NCBI GenBank assembly: GCA_016789905.1
Contig: JAEUQC010000138.1
Location: forward strand, 1 to 64,000
Reading direction: 5' to 3'
DNA: 64,000 nucleotides
Origin: Bryobacterales bacterium
GTDB lineage: Bacteria > Acidobacteriota > Terriglobia > Bryobacterales > Bryobacteraceae
Shown here: piece by piece, positions 16,367 through 24,841 of the stretch
Layout: each line of letters starts with the position of its first letter
How positions within the stretch are numbered: position 1 is the stretch's first letter
Translations under genes and position numbers: made by a program
Notes under the pieces: generated by a model
The model's input: only the letters and a program-made list of their open reading frames with translations
Told to the model about the DNA's origin: nothing
The model's database searches: none

Positions 16367-19339
16367 ATGCCTACAGTGCTTCGTGTGCTTGCGCTATTTG
16401 TGTGTTTATCCGCCGGTGCTTTCGCCCAGACGTTCACTGGCGAGGTCCTCGACCCTTCCGGCGCCACCATTCCTAACGCCCAGATCAAACTCACCGGCCC
16501 CGCTGGTTTCTCCGCGCAAGCGGCCACCGATTCGTTCGGTAAATTCACCATCGGCGCCGTTGTTCCCGGCAAATACAGCCTGCACGTCACCGCCACCGGC
16601 TTTTCCATCTTCCAAGTCCGCAATATCAACGTCACCAGCGCCGGCTACGGCATCAAGATTCGCCTCGCCATCGCCACGGAGAAGCAGACCGTCGAAGTCA
16701 CCGATGCCGAAGCCGTCACCACCGATCCCAACTCCGCCGTCGCCGCCATCGTTCTCAAGGGTGAAGATCTGAACGTCCTGTCCGACAATCCCGATGATCT
16801 CCAGTCCGATCTCCAAGCGCTCGCCGGCCCCTCCGCCGGTCCCAACGGCGGCGAAATCTTCATCGATGGATTTAGCGGCGGCAAGCTTCCGCCGAAAAGT
16901 TCCATCCGCGAAGTCCGCGTCAATATGAACCCCTTCTCCGCTGAATACGATCGCCTCGGTTTCGGCCGCATCGAAGTCTTCACCAAGCCCGGATCCGACC
17001 GTTTCCGTGGCAACGCCATGTTCAACTTCGGCGATGAGAGCCTCAACTCCCGCAACCCCTTCGCGGCCAATCGCGCCCCCTACCAGACGCGCGGCCTCGG
17101 GCTCAATTTCGGCGGCCCCCTCTCAAAGAAGTCTTCGTTCTTCCTCGACTTTGATCGCCGCGCCGTCGACGAAAACGCCATCGTCAACGCCACCATTCTC
17201 GATTCCAACCTGCTCGCCACGCCCTTCAGCCAGGCCATCGTCACACCCACGCGCCGCTGGAACTTCAACCCTCGCGTTGATTACCAGTTGAACGCCAAGA
17301 ACACGTTGGTCTTCCGCTACGGCTTCTCCAAATCGGAAAATGAAAACCAGGGAATCGGCCAGTTCAGTCTGCCCTCCCGCGCCTACAACACGCAGGATCA
17401 GGACCACTCCATCCAGGCCACCGAAACGGCCGTCCTGAGCCCCAACACCATCAACGAGTCCCGCTTCCAGTTCCTTCGCAGTGACACGCGCCAACTCGGT
17501 GACATCACCATCCCTTCCATCACTGTACTCGACGCCTTCACCGGCGGCGGCGCCCAGATCGGCGACGCCCGCACCCTGCGCAATTCCATCGAATGGACCA
17601 ATATCACGTCCATCAATAAGGGCAAGCACCTCTGGAAATTCGGCGGACGCCTTCGCTCCAGTTCGCTCGAAGACATCAACCCGAACGGATTCGGCGGAAG
17701 CTTCACATTCACCGGCGGTGTTGCCCCCGCCCTCGACGCGAACGATCAACTCATTCCTGGCGCGCAGGCCGTCATCACTTCGCTCGAACGTTACCGGCGC
17801 ACGCTTGTGTTCCAGGCCCTGGGGCTTTCCGCCTCGCAGATTCGCGCCCTTGGCGGCGGCGCCTCTCAGTTCTACCTCACCTCCGGCAACCCGCTGGCCA
17901 ATGTCAGCCAAACCGACTTCGGCGTATTCTTTGAAGACGCCTGGCGCTATCGCCCGAACCTTACCATCAACTACGGTCTGCGCTACGAAAACCAGACCAA
18001 CATCTCCTCCAACATGAACTTCGCGCCCCGCGCCAGCATCGCCTGGGGGCTCGATGGCAACAAGGCCAAAGCGGCCAAAACCGTCATGCGCTTGGGCGGC
18101 GGCATTTTCTATGATCGCTTCCAGGAAAGCCTCACTCTCCAGGCCACCCGCTTCAACGGCGCCAACCAGTTGCAGTACTTCGTCCCTAGCCCGGACTTCT
18201 TCCCCAATATACCCGGCGCCGCCACACTCGCCGGGTATCAAACCGCGCTAACGACGCGGCAAATCGCCAAGGACCTCCAGGCGCCCTACGTCGTCCAGAC
18301 CGTCATCGGCATTGATCGCCAGTTACCGAAATCGACAACCATGTCCGTGAGCTTCGTCCAAACTCGCGGGCTCCACACGCTCCGCGCGCGCAACCTCAAC
18401 GCGCCGCTCCCCGGCACAACCTTCCAGCCCCTTGGCGACATCGGCAACGTCTACTACTACGAATCTTCCGGCGCTTTCACCCAGCGGCAATTGATGACCA
18501 ATTTCAACACCCGCTTCCGCTCCAATATCATGCTCTTCGGCTTCTACGCCTACGGCCATGCCAACGGCGATACCGACGGCGCCAACACCTTCCCCGCCAG
18601 CACCTACGACCTATCTACCGAGTACGGCCGCTCCAGCTTCGATATCCGCCATCGCATCCTGATGGGTGGCAACGTCCGCGCCAAATGGGGCATCTCGTTG
18701 AACCCCTTCGTCATGTACTCCACCGGTGCGCCGTTCAATATCACTACCGGCCGCGACAACAACGGCGATTCGATCTTTAACGATCGCCCATCCTTCGCCG
18801 CCGCCGGCGCCACTGGCAAGGACATCGTTACCACCGCCTACGGCACCTTCAACTTGAACCCGCTGCCGGGCGAAACCATCGTTCCCCGCAACTTCGGCAA
18901 CGGTCCGGATTCGTTCAACGTCAATCTGCGGCTCAGCAAGACCTGGGGTTTCGGCGAAGCCAGTCGCGGCCCCGACCCGTCCGCCGATCGCGGTTCCTTC
19001 ACCGGGGGCCCTCCCGGCGGTGGTCCCATGGCCGGCGGCGGCCCGCCTCCCGGAGGAGGCGGGCCCAGGGGCGGTGGCGGCCCGCGCGGCGGCGGCGGTA
19101 TGTTTGGCGGTGCCGCGTCCGGTAAGAAGTACTCGCTGACGTTTTCCGCCTCGGCCCGAAATCTGCTCAACTACGTTAACTACGGCTCCCCCATCGGCAA
19201 CCTTACTTCGCCCCTCTTTGGCCTTTCCAACTCCCTCAACGGCGGCTTCGGCGGTCCCGGCGGCGGGCGCGGCCAAGGCGGAGGCAGCGCTGGCGCCGGT
19301 AATCGCCGCATCGACCTCCAATTGACCTTCTCTTTCTGA
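16367..19339 (+). CDS. TonB-dependent receptor, Oar-like, with carboxypeptidase-regulatory domain
   Basis: 990 residues. A signal peptide ends near residue 20 (LCLSAGAFAQ-like) and is followed by a CarboxypepD_reg domain (about 21-105; TGEVLDPSGATIPNAQIKL), a plug-like region (about 130-220; GEIFIDGFSGG, VRVNMNPFSAEYDRLG) and a large outer-membrane barrel. An unusual Gly/Pro stretch lies at about 880-915 (GGGGPRGGGGPRGGGGMFGG) before the last strands, which end LQLTFSF. Members import large oligomers or act in surface and motility functions. It is followed after a single base by a response regulator gene, so receptor and two-component system likely form one unit. Confidence 0.9.
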   Translation: MPTVLRVLALFVCLSAGAFAQTFTGEVLDPSGATIPNAQIKLTGPAGFSAQAATDSFGKFTIGAVVPGKYSLHVTATGFSIFQVRNINVTSAGYGIKIRLAIATEKQTVEVTDAEAVTTDPNSAVAAIVLKGEDLNVLSDNPDDLQSDLQALAGPSAGPNGGEIFIDGFSGGKLPPKSSIREVRVNMNPFSAEYDRLGFGRIEVFTKPGSDRFRGNAMFNFGDESLNSRNPFAANRAPYQTRGLGLNFGGPLSKKSSFFLDFDRRAVDENAIVNATILDSNLLATPFSQAIVTPTRRWNFNPRVDYQLNAKNTLVFRYGFSKSENENQGIGQFSLPSRAYNTQDQDHSIQATETAVLSPNTINESRFQFLRSDTRQLGDITIPSITVLDAFTGGGAQIGDARTLRNSIEWTNITSINKGKHLWKFGGRLRSSSLEDINPNGFGGSFTFTGGVAPALDANDQLIPGAQAVITSLERYRRTLVFQALGLSASQIRALGGGASQFYLTSGNPLANVSQTDFGVFFEDAWRYRPNLTINYGLRYENQTNISSNMNFAPRASIAWGLDGNKAKAAKTVMRLGGGIFYDRFQESLTLQATRFNGANQLQYFVPSPDFFPNIPGAATLAGYQTALTTRQIAKDLQAPYVVQTVIGIDRQLPKSTTMSVSFVQTRGLHTLRARNLNAPLPGTTFQPLGDIGNVYYYESSGAFTQRQLMTNFNTRFRSNIMLFGFYAYGHANGDTDGANTFPASTYDLSTEYGRSSFDIRHRILMGGNVRAKWGISLNPFVMYSTGAPFNITTGRDNNGDSIFNDRPSFAAAGATGKDIVTTAYGTFNLNPLPGETIVPRNFGNGPDSFNVNLRLSKTWGFGEASRGPDPSADRGSFTGGPPGGGPMAGGGPPPGGGGPRGGGGPRGGGGMFGGAASGKKYSLTFSASARNLLNYVNYGSPIGNLTSPLFGLSNSLNGGFGGPGGGRGQGGGSAGAGNRRIDLQLTFSF

Positions 19340-19340
19340 A

Positions 19341-19979
19341 ATGAACCTGCTCCTCATTGAAGACGACACAGAATTGTGCCGTCTCATGGAAACCTGCTTC
19401 GCCGCCCAGGGTGTTCGTGTAACCTCCGTTCACGCAGGCCCGGGCGGCTTGGTCTTGGCCCTGCACACGCCCTTTGACCTCGTTCTCCTCGATGTCATGC
19501 TCCCCGGTTTCGACCGCTTCAGTCTCCTTGCCCAACTCCGCCTCACCGCCCGCACCGCCGCCGCTGACCGTATCCACGGCCTGGAGTCCGGCGCGGACGA
19601 CTATCTCCCGAAACCCTTCGCCCCGGATGAACTCCTCGCTCGCATTCGCGCCGTCCTGCGCCGCGCCCGTCCCGGCGGTCCTGCCGCGGTGCTCGCCGCC
19701 AGCGGTGTCAAGCTCTGCCCCGCCACCCGCGAAGCGTGGTCCGGCGGGCAACTCATTGACCTTACCGCCGCCGAGTTCGACATCCTGGAGGTCCTGCTCC
19801 GGAACGCCGGTAAACCAGTCTCTCGTGATCAGATCACGCAGTCGCTTTACCAGCGTGAGGCCACGCCATATGAGCGCAGCCTCGATGTCCACGTTTCCAA
19901 CCTGCGCAAGAAACTCGGCGCGCGTCGCCATGCCATTCGCCCGTTGCGCGGCAACGGTTATCTCTTCTCAGCCTCATGA
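19341..19979 (+). CDS. OmpR-type response regulator with a shortened receiver domain
   Basis: 212 residues. The receiver has the acidic pair Asp8/Asp9, phospho-acceptor Asp51 (LVLLDVMLPG) and Lys91 (DDYLPKPF). A winged-helix DNA-binding domain follows (about 120-212; LTAAEFDILEVLLRN, RSLDVHVSNLRKKLG). Only 40 residues separate Asp51 from Lys91, against about 50 in OmpR, PhoB or CpxR. The segment around LLAQLRLTARTAAADR lacks the expected xxxPVIM strand before LTAR, so about ten residues of alpha3/beta4 are missing in frame. Phospho-signalling may be impaired. It starts one base after the receptor stop and overlaps the kinase gene as ATGA. Confidence 0.88.
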   Translation: MNLLLIEDDTELCRLMETCFAAQGVRVTSVHAGPGGLVLALHTPFDLVLLDVMLPGFDRFSLLAQLRLTARTAAADRIHGLESGADDYLPKPFAPDELLARIRAVLRRARPGGPAAVLAASGVKLCPATREAWSGGQLIDLTAAEFDILEVLLRNAGKPVSRDQITQSLYQREATPYERSLDVHVSNLRKKLGARRHAIRPLRGNGYLFSAS

Positions 19980-21088
19980 AGTCACTCTATTTCAAGGTCC
20001 TGGTCTGGTCCATTGCCACCGTTGCGTTGGTGATGACGGGTCTGCTTGTTCACTCGCGCCTGTTCCGGCCGCGCTTCGGCCCGTTTCAAACCAGCCGCGT
20101 ATTCGCCGATTTCGCGCAACGCGTCTACACCACAGAGGGCAGGCAGGCCCTTGGCGAATTCATCCGCCAGGCCAACCAGGGCACCGGCGATGATTTCTAC
20201 GTCACCGACGCGAACGGCAAGGATCTTCTTACCGGTCAGGATCGCTCCGCGCTGCTCGCCGCGGCCTCCGGCGGTCCGCCGGCACTTGCTTTTTTGGCGC
20301 CTTCCTCCGATGGCTCCATCCGTTGGGTCCATTCTTTCGGTGGCCGGGACGCTCGCCCTTCGCCAGCCGAGGCGTTTCTCTGGATCCTCGCCGCCGTTTC
20401 GCTCATGGCCTATCTCTTTACGTTCTATCTGGTTTCTCCGCTCCGCAAATTGGCCGCCGTGGTCGAGCGTTTCGGCGCCGGCGATCTTTCCGTCCGTGCC
20501 GGCGCCACCCGCGGCGATGAACTCGGCAACCTCGCTCGCGCTTTCGACAAAATGGCCCAGCGCATCGATACCCTTGTCACCGCCGAACGCCGGCTTCTCC
20601 AGGACATCTCCCACGAACTGCGAACGCCATTGGCCCGCACGACCTTCGCCGTTGAAGTCGCCCGCACCGACCCGGACCGCACCGCCGCCCGTCGCGTCTC
20701 TATCGACCTTCGCTCTCCGCCCGCGCTCCGCCTGACCGTGGACCGCGAACTCCTCCATCGCGCTCTGGATTACGTACTCCGCAACGCCATTCGCTACTCC
20801 CCCGATGGACAGCAAATCGATGTCACTGTAACCACTACCCCTGTCACCGCCGAAGTCGCCATCCGCGACCGCGGCCCCGGCGTCTCCACCGAAATGCTCG
20901 ACAAGATTTTCGATCCGTTTTTCCGCGCCGAATCCCACCGCGCCCGTGTATCGGCCGCAGGAGGCGTTGGTCTCGGCCTTGCCATCGCCCGCCGCGCCGT
21001 CCAGCGCCACCATGGCTTCATCCGCGCCGAAAATGTCGCTCCCGGCTTGTGCGGGGTTATGACGCTGCCGCGCGTCGCCGCGTCATAA
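19976..21088 (+). CDS. Sensor histidine kinase with an internal deletion in the dimerisation domain
   Basis: 370 residues. Membrane segments at about 7-27 and 133-153 flank a short periplasmic domain, then HAMP (about 153-205) and the phospho-acceptor His213 in DISHELRTPLA. The catalytic domain has the N-box around Asn270 (HRALDYVLRNAIRYSP), G1 (DRGPGVS), F-box (FDPFFRAE) and G2 (GGVGLGLAIARR). Only 57 residues separate His213 from Asn270, versus about 104-108 in EnvZ or CpxA. The sequence jumps from ARTDPDRTAA to RRVSIDLRSPP, so helix 2 of the DHp bundle and the linker, about 50 residues, are absent in frame. Kinase activity is doubtful. Confidence 0.88.
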   Translation: MKSLYFKVLVWSIATVALVMTGLLVHSRLFRPRFGPFQTSRVFADFAQRVYTTEGRQALGEFIRQANQGTGDDFYVTDANGKDLLTGQDRSALLAAASGGPPALAFLAPSSDGSIRWVHSFGGRDARPSPAEAFLWILAAVSLMAYLFTFYLVSPLRKLAAVVERFGAGDLSVRAGATRGDELGNLARAFDKMAQRIDTLVTAERRLLQDISHELRTPLARTTFAVEVARTDPDRTAARRVSIDLRSPPALRLTVDRELLHRALDYVLRNAIRYSPDGQQIDVTVTTTPVTAEVAIRDRGPGVSTEMLDKIFDPFFRAESHRARVSAAGGVGLGLAIARRAVQRHHGFIRAENVAPGLCGVMTLPRVAAS

Positions 21089-21096
21089 CCGCCGCC

Positions 21097-22221
21097 TTAC
21101 TTCCCGCCACGCGCCAGCAGCTTCTCCAGCATCCCTTCAAAGCCGCCGGTCACCGTCACGGACCCCACCTTTTCCGTTAGCTTTTCGAGCGTTTCCAGCT
21201 CCTTCAGCCGCAGCAAAATGGGCGATTCCTCCATCAAACGCGCCGTGTTCAACAGAGACCGCGTGGCCGCCGTCTCCTCCCGGCGATGGATCAGGTTCGC
21301 CTGTGCCTTCTTCTCCGCCGTCACCACCTGGTTCAGAATCTCGCGGATCTCCCCAGGCAGCACAACGTCCTTCAGCGCAATCGCACCCGCCTCCACACCC
21401 ACCGCCGCCATCTGCGCGCAGATGGCTTCAGCAGCCGCGGGTTCGATGTCCACCTTCTCCATCAGCAGTTCGTCCAGCGTCCGCATTCCCAGCGTTCGCC
21501 GCACCGCCAACTGCAGCATCCGGTACAGCGTCTCCCCGGCATTGCGAACCGTCCGCGCCGCCAGTTCAGGATCCACCACCCGGAACTCCGCTGAAATGTT
21601 CACGCGCAGGCTCACCTTGTCCTTCGTCAGGATCTCCTGCCCGTTCACTTCCAGCGTCTGGCGCCGCAGGTCCACCAGGTCCGCGCGTACGCCGCCCAGC
21701 ATGGCCCAGTAGGCATGCATCCCGGCGCCAACGCGCTCCACTAGCTTTCCATTCACGTACACCAGCCCAGCCATCTGCTCTCCCACCGCGACGAACTGCA
21801 CACGGGCTGCCGCCGCTCCCAGGCGAACCAGGGCGGGCACCAGCGCCGCATCAATCGCGGGCGTGGCCACCATGTCGAACTCCCGCACGGTGATCGCCTT
21901 GGGTTCCTTCCAGATCAGCGCCGTCTCTCCAGGACCCAGCACGCCGAACAGCACCTCGTCGGCGAACAGCATCGCCGCCTGGCCCTCGGCCACCCGCACC
22001 CGCAGGAAGTTCGCGTCAATCAGTCCGCACTCCGCCCGCGCCAGCATCGTCTTGTGCGCCGATACCAGCATGGGCGTCAGCGTGTCATGCAACTCCACCT
22101 CCACGTCCCGGCGCAGCGTCCATACGCGATGCACGCCGGGCGTTAAAACATCCTCCAATCGGCCCCGGACGAACACCAGCGCACGCTCGGCTTCCCGGAC
22201 AACAATCCGCTTCCAAATCAT
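21097..22221 (-). CDS. SPFH/Band-7 (slipin-like) family protein
   Basis: 374 residues from ATG at 22221, set by AGGAGG eight bases upstream; an in-frame extension to 22272 lacks support. The N-terminal half repeats short Band-7-like strands (AERALVFVRGRLEDVLTPGVHRVW; EGQAALLFADEVLFGVLGPGETALIW-like). The SPFH core (about 205-330) has ILTKDKVSLRVNISAEFRVVDP, typical of slipins and prohibitin-like proteins, and ends in a coiled segment (ILNQVVTAEKKAQANLIHRREE). No membrane helix is evident at the N-terminus, which is unusual for a slipin. Such proteins organise membrane microdomains or partner with NfeD proteases; no NfeD gene is nearby. It converges on the kinase gene. Confidence 0.85.
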   Translation of the reverse strand: MIWKRIVVREAERALVFVRGRLEDVLTPGVHRVWTLRRDVEVELHDTLTPMLVSAHKTMLARAECGLIDANFLRVRVAEGQAAMLFADEVLFGVLGPGETALIWKEPKAITVREFDMVATPAIDAALVPALVRLGAAAARVQFVAVGEQMAGLVYVNGKLVERVGAGMHAYWAMLGGVRADLVDLRRQTLEVNGQEILTKDKVSLRVNISAEFRVVDPELAARTVRNAGETLYRMLQLAVRRTLGMRTLDELLMEKVDIEPAAAEAICAQMAAVGVEAGAIALKDVVLPGEIREILNQVVTAEKKAQANLIHRREETAATRSLLNTARLMEESPILLRLKELETLEKLTEKVGSVTVTGGFEGMLEKLLARGGK

Positions 22222-22418
22222 CTCTTTCGCCTCCTCTCTTTTCTTAAATCGAGACCTTCCAGTCCGCGTCAATCTCCGCCGTCACGGCGGGCCGTGGCCA
22301 GTAGCCGCGACGCCAGACTAGCGCGGCGCGGCAGTTTCAGTCAGGCGCAGAGCCGTGCCCCAGAATGGCGGCGGCCCAGAAGGTCTCTGTGTGCCCTGGA
22401 CAGCTTTGCAGGCTGTAG

Positions 22419-22490
22419 GTCATGAAGCAGGATTCGAACCTGCAACTGCGGAATCCTAAGTTCCGTGCTCTACCCTTGAGCTATTCATTG
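22419..22490 (-). tRNA. tRNA-like gene with anticodon UAG, possibly a pseudo-tRNA
   Basis: The minus strand folds into a 72-nt cloverleaf: D-arm GCTC/GAGC, anticodon stem CGGAA/TTCCG with loop CTTAGGA, five-base variable loop CAGTT and T-arm GCAGG TTCGAAT CCTGC. The acceptor has five good pairs (ATGAA/TTCAT), but pairs 1 and 2 (C-A, A-G) do not form and no CCA is encoded. UAG would read CUA (Leu), yet the molecule lacks the long variable arm of a leucine tRNA. Either a decayed tRNA or an unusual isoacceptor. Confidence 0.55.
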
Positions 22491-22605
22491 TTGGTCGGTT
22501 AACGATAGCTTCGAACACCGGTACACAGTAACTCAGTGAGCCTGTGCCGCGCAGTAGTTACACTGCCGCCTCAGGGCGTCCGGCCTATCGAAAACACGCT
22601 TGCGA

Positions 22606-22716
22606 GCCCCACTGTTCGGGGCAAACTCGTGCCGCGTCAGTCGCGCGGCGAACTGCCTCTCGTGTCGAGGCAAAACAGCCGCGCGAACTGCTTGTTTATA
22701 TGTGTCGTGCAGTTCG
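22606..22716. ncRNA. Cluster of three hairpins, candidate structured RNA
   Basis: Two 5-6-bp stems with seven-base loops (22606-22622 and 22654-22672) and an 8-bp stem with a 17-base loop (22684-22716) follow one another between the tRNA-like gene and the protease gene. The orientation is unknown and no promoter or T-run terminator is evident, so this is only a candidate. Confidence 0.3.
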
Positions 22717-22807
22717 TGCGAATCATAAGACTCGATCAGAGTAACATAGGAAAACACCACATGCAAGAGGTGCTGTGAAATTTACTGCCTCTTCCAGAAA
22801 AAAACAT

Positions 22808-22815
22808 GCTATACC
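22808..22815 (+). promoter_or_regulatory. Extended -10 element (TGCTATACC) just before the protease start
   Basis: TG-n-TATACC, with the hexamer at 22810-22815, ends seven bases before the ATG at 22823. Transcription would begin at or next to the start codon, giving a leaderless mRNA. No ribosome site is visible. Confidence 0.45.
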
Positions 22816-22822
22816 TCACACC

Positions 22823-24823
22823 ATGAAGTGCCTTGCCGTTTGCGCTCTGTTTCCGGTCCTGTTCGCCGCCACTCCCACTCGTCTCCTCCTCAATCAGGAC
22901 GGCCGCCACGAGGCATTTGCCGCCGTCGGCCGGCTTCGTATCAACGGCGCCTGCACAGCCTTTCTCATCCAGCCCAACCCAACCTCCCCCGTCTACGCCC
23001 TCACCAACGGCCATTGTGTTCTCGGCGCCTCCGGCAACGAAGTCGCCCTCGATTCGCGCGTCCCGCAAGGCGCGGCGTTCATTACTCGCTACTTTGTCGA
23101 TACGCCCGCCCGCCGCCAGTCCATTCCCGTCAAGGCCATCCCGTACGCCACTTTGAAAGGGCTCGATCTTGCCGTCATCGAACTCGACGCCACTTGGGGC
23201 ACGCTCGATGTGCAACCGCTCCGCCTCCGTGCCATTCCAGCCCGCCGCGGGGACGCCGTGTACACCATCGGTGCTCCTGTCAATGGTGTACCTCCCGATG
23301 AGGCTTGGCTCCGCCGTTCCGATTGTCCGGTTCAGGCCATCGCCCAACTCGCCGAAGGCCCCTGGAAATTCCACGATGCGCTCCGCCTGTCCTGCGGCGG
23401 AATATTCGGCGGTGCGTCGGGCTCCCCGGTCTTCGATGCCCGTTCCGGCGAGGTCACCGCCATCATCAATACATCAACGCAAGGCCAAATCTACTCCTCT
23501 GGCGACATCCCCTGCTACATCAATAGCCCCTGTGAACTCCCCGGCCAAATGCTCCTCGATACCGCCTACGCTCTCCCGCTCACCGGTGTCGCGAACTGCT
23601 TCAACACCGCCGGCCACTTCGATCTCGACGCCCCCGCCTGCCCCCTCGATCCCGGCCGTCAGCCCACCCTTTCTGGTGCTCCTCCCACCAGCGTTCGCCC
23701 CGGAACCAACTGGAACGTCACCGTCTCCGGTGTCCCCGAATTCCGCTACAAAACCGGACCTGAAGCCGGCACCGATTGCCGCATCGATTCCGGTTACTCT
23801 GCCCCCACTTCCGATCCACTCATCCGCGAATCTGTTCCGCCCATCGACGTCCGCTACATCCTCTGCGTCCTCGGGCCCAATCAGCAGGCCCGTCACGCCA
23901 CCTTCGTCCACACCGCCATCGACTCCAACCCGCCCGCGCTGAAACCCGAATGGCGCGTCCGCGCTGACGACACCGCCTACAACGTCCAGTTCATTTTCAA
24001 CGTCCCTGATCTCTCCGACTACCGCTACAAGTATGGTCCCGACGCGGCCACCGATTGTGACAACCCCAATGGCTACCAGATTTATCGCCGCGTGCCCATC
24101 CGTGTCCCCTTCGACAAAACCTCACTCATCCGCTTCTGCCTTCTCGGCGGCGATCGCGCCGGCAACCTCTCCCGCCCCACACACATCCTGCTCGGCGAGC
24201 AGCATCCGCTGCCCAGTGGCGTCGTCAACAGCGCCGGCTTCGAACAGGGCTCGATTTCCCCCGCTTCCTGGGCTTCCGTCTTCTTCGCCGCTCTGATCTC
24301 CCCTCCTCCCGCCGTAACCCTGACCGATGCCGCCGGCACTGTCCACGCGCTTGCAAGCCGCTTTGCCGTCGAGCAGCAAATGAACTTCTTCATCCCTTCC
24401 AATGTCGCCATCGGCCCCGCCCAGCTCAGGGTCGATTCCCCTTTCCCCTCGACGATCCTTCTCGACATCCGGCCCGTCGCTCCGGGCATCTTCGTTAATC
24501 CGAATCGCGCCGCGTGGGGCTTTTACCGAACAGGCGCAACAGCAATGACCTTCGGCGTCTGTGCCGGTCCGAACAACTGCCTCCAGCGCCCAATCCCGGT
24601 ACCCGCCACTGTCAGTCTGACAACCAACGGCACGGGCCTGACCAACACGCGCCCCGTCACCGTCTGGCTAGCCGGCCAACGCCTCCAGGGCCGCATCTTC
24701 GAAGGCGGCACTTTCGATATCCCCGCCGACTTCCCCTACCGCGGCTTCGTCCCTGTCCAACTCGAAATCGAAGGCATCCGCTCTAACGTCGCCTACCTCC
24801 ACCTTCGCGACGACGGCCAATAA
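22823..24823 (+). CDS. Exported trypsin-like serine protease with Solibacter-type C-terminal domain
   Basis: 666 residues from ATG at 22823, where the signal peptide begins (MKCLAVCALFPVLFA). The triad of a chymotrypsin-fold protease is visible: His64 (ALTNGHC), Asp115 (GLDLAVIE) and Ser199 (GGASGSPVF). Two repeats follow with similar phrases, FRYKTGPEAGTDCRIDSGY and YRYKYGPDAATDCDNPNGY. The C-terminal ~220 residues (VVNSAGFEQGSISPASWASVF, NFFIPSNVAIG, LDIRPVAPGIF) look like the uncharacterised TIGR03437 domain abundant in Solibacter. Substrate unknown; secretion likely. A longer frame to 22775 adds only non-signal sequence. Confidence 0.85.
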   Translation: MKCLAVCALFPVLFAATPTRLLLNQDGRHEAFAAVGRLRINGACTAFLIQPNPTSPVYALTNGHCVLGASGNEVALDSRVPQGAAFITRYFVDTPARRQSIPVKAIPYATLKGLDLAVIELDATWGTLDVQPLRLRAIPARRGDAVYTIGAPVNGVPPDEAWLRRSDCPVQAIAQLAEGPWKFHDALRLSCGGIFGGASGSPVFDARSGEVTAIINTSTQGQIYSSGDIPCYINSPCELPGQMLLDTAYALPLTGVANCFNTAGHFDLDAPACPLDPGRQPTLSGAPPTSVRPGTNWNVTVSGVPEFRYKTGPEAGTDCRIDSGYSAPTSDPLIRESVPPIDVRYILCVLGPNQQARHATFVHTAIDSNPPALKPEWRVRADDTAYNVQFIFNVPDLSDYRYKYGPDAATDCDNPNGYQIYRRVPIRVPFDKTSLIRFCLLGGDRAGNLSRPTHILLGEQHPLPSGVVNSAGFEQGSISPASWASVFFAALISPPPAVTLTDAAGTVHALASRFAVEQQMNFFIPSNVAIGPAQLRVDSPFPSTILLDIRPVAPGIFVNPNRAAWGFYRTGATAMTFGVCAGPNNCLQRPIPVPATVSLTTNGTGLTNTRPVTVWLAGQRLQGRIFEGGTFDIPADFPYRGFVPVQLEIEGIRSNVAYLHLRDDGQ

Positions 24824-24841
24824 TGTAGTGTCAAAGACAAG

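Larger units (their letters stand above)
22222..22822. other. 600-bp intergenic region with a tRNA-like gene and several hairpins
   Basis: No protein gene is supported. It holds a tRNA-like sequence (22419-22490) and three successive hairpins: GCCCC/GGGGC with a seven-base loop at 22606-22622, TGCCTC/GAGGCA with a seven-base loop at 22654-22672, and CGAACTGC/GCAGTTCG with a 17-base loop at 22684-22716. Open frames here are short and in conflicting frames. Confidence 0.6.

Noticed and set aside
17123..18241. 372-residue minus-strand frame opposite the first TonB receptor
   Set aside because: Composition is Gly/Glu/Val-rich, as expected from reading C-rich coding DNA backwards; no motif, ribosome site or start supports it.
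21303..21893. 196-residue Pro/Ser-rich plus-strand ORF
   Set aside because: It is antisense to the Band-7 gene, with composition typical of a shadow frame.
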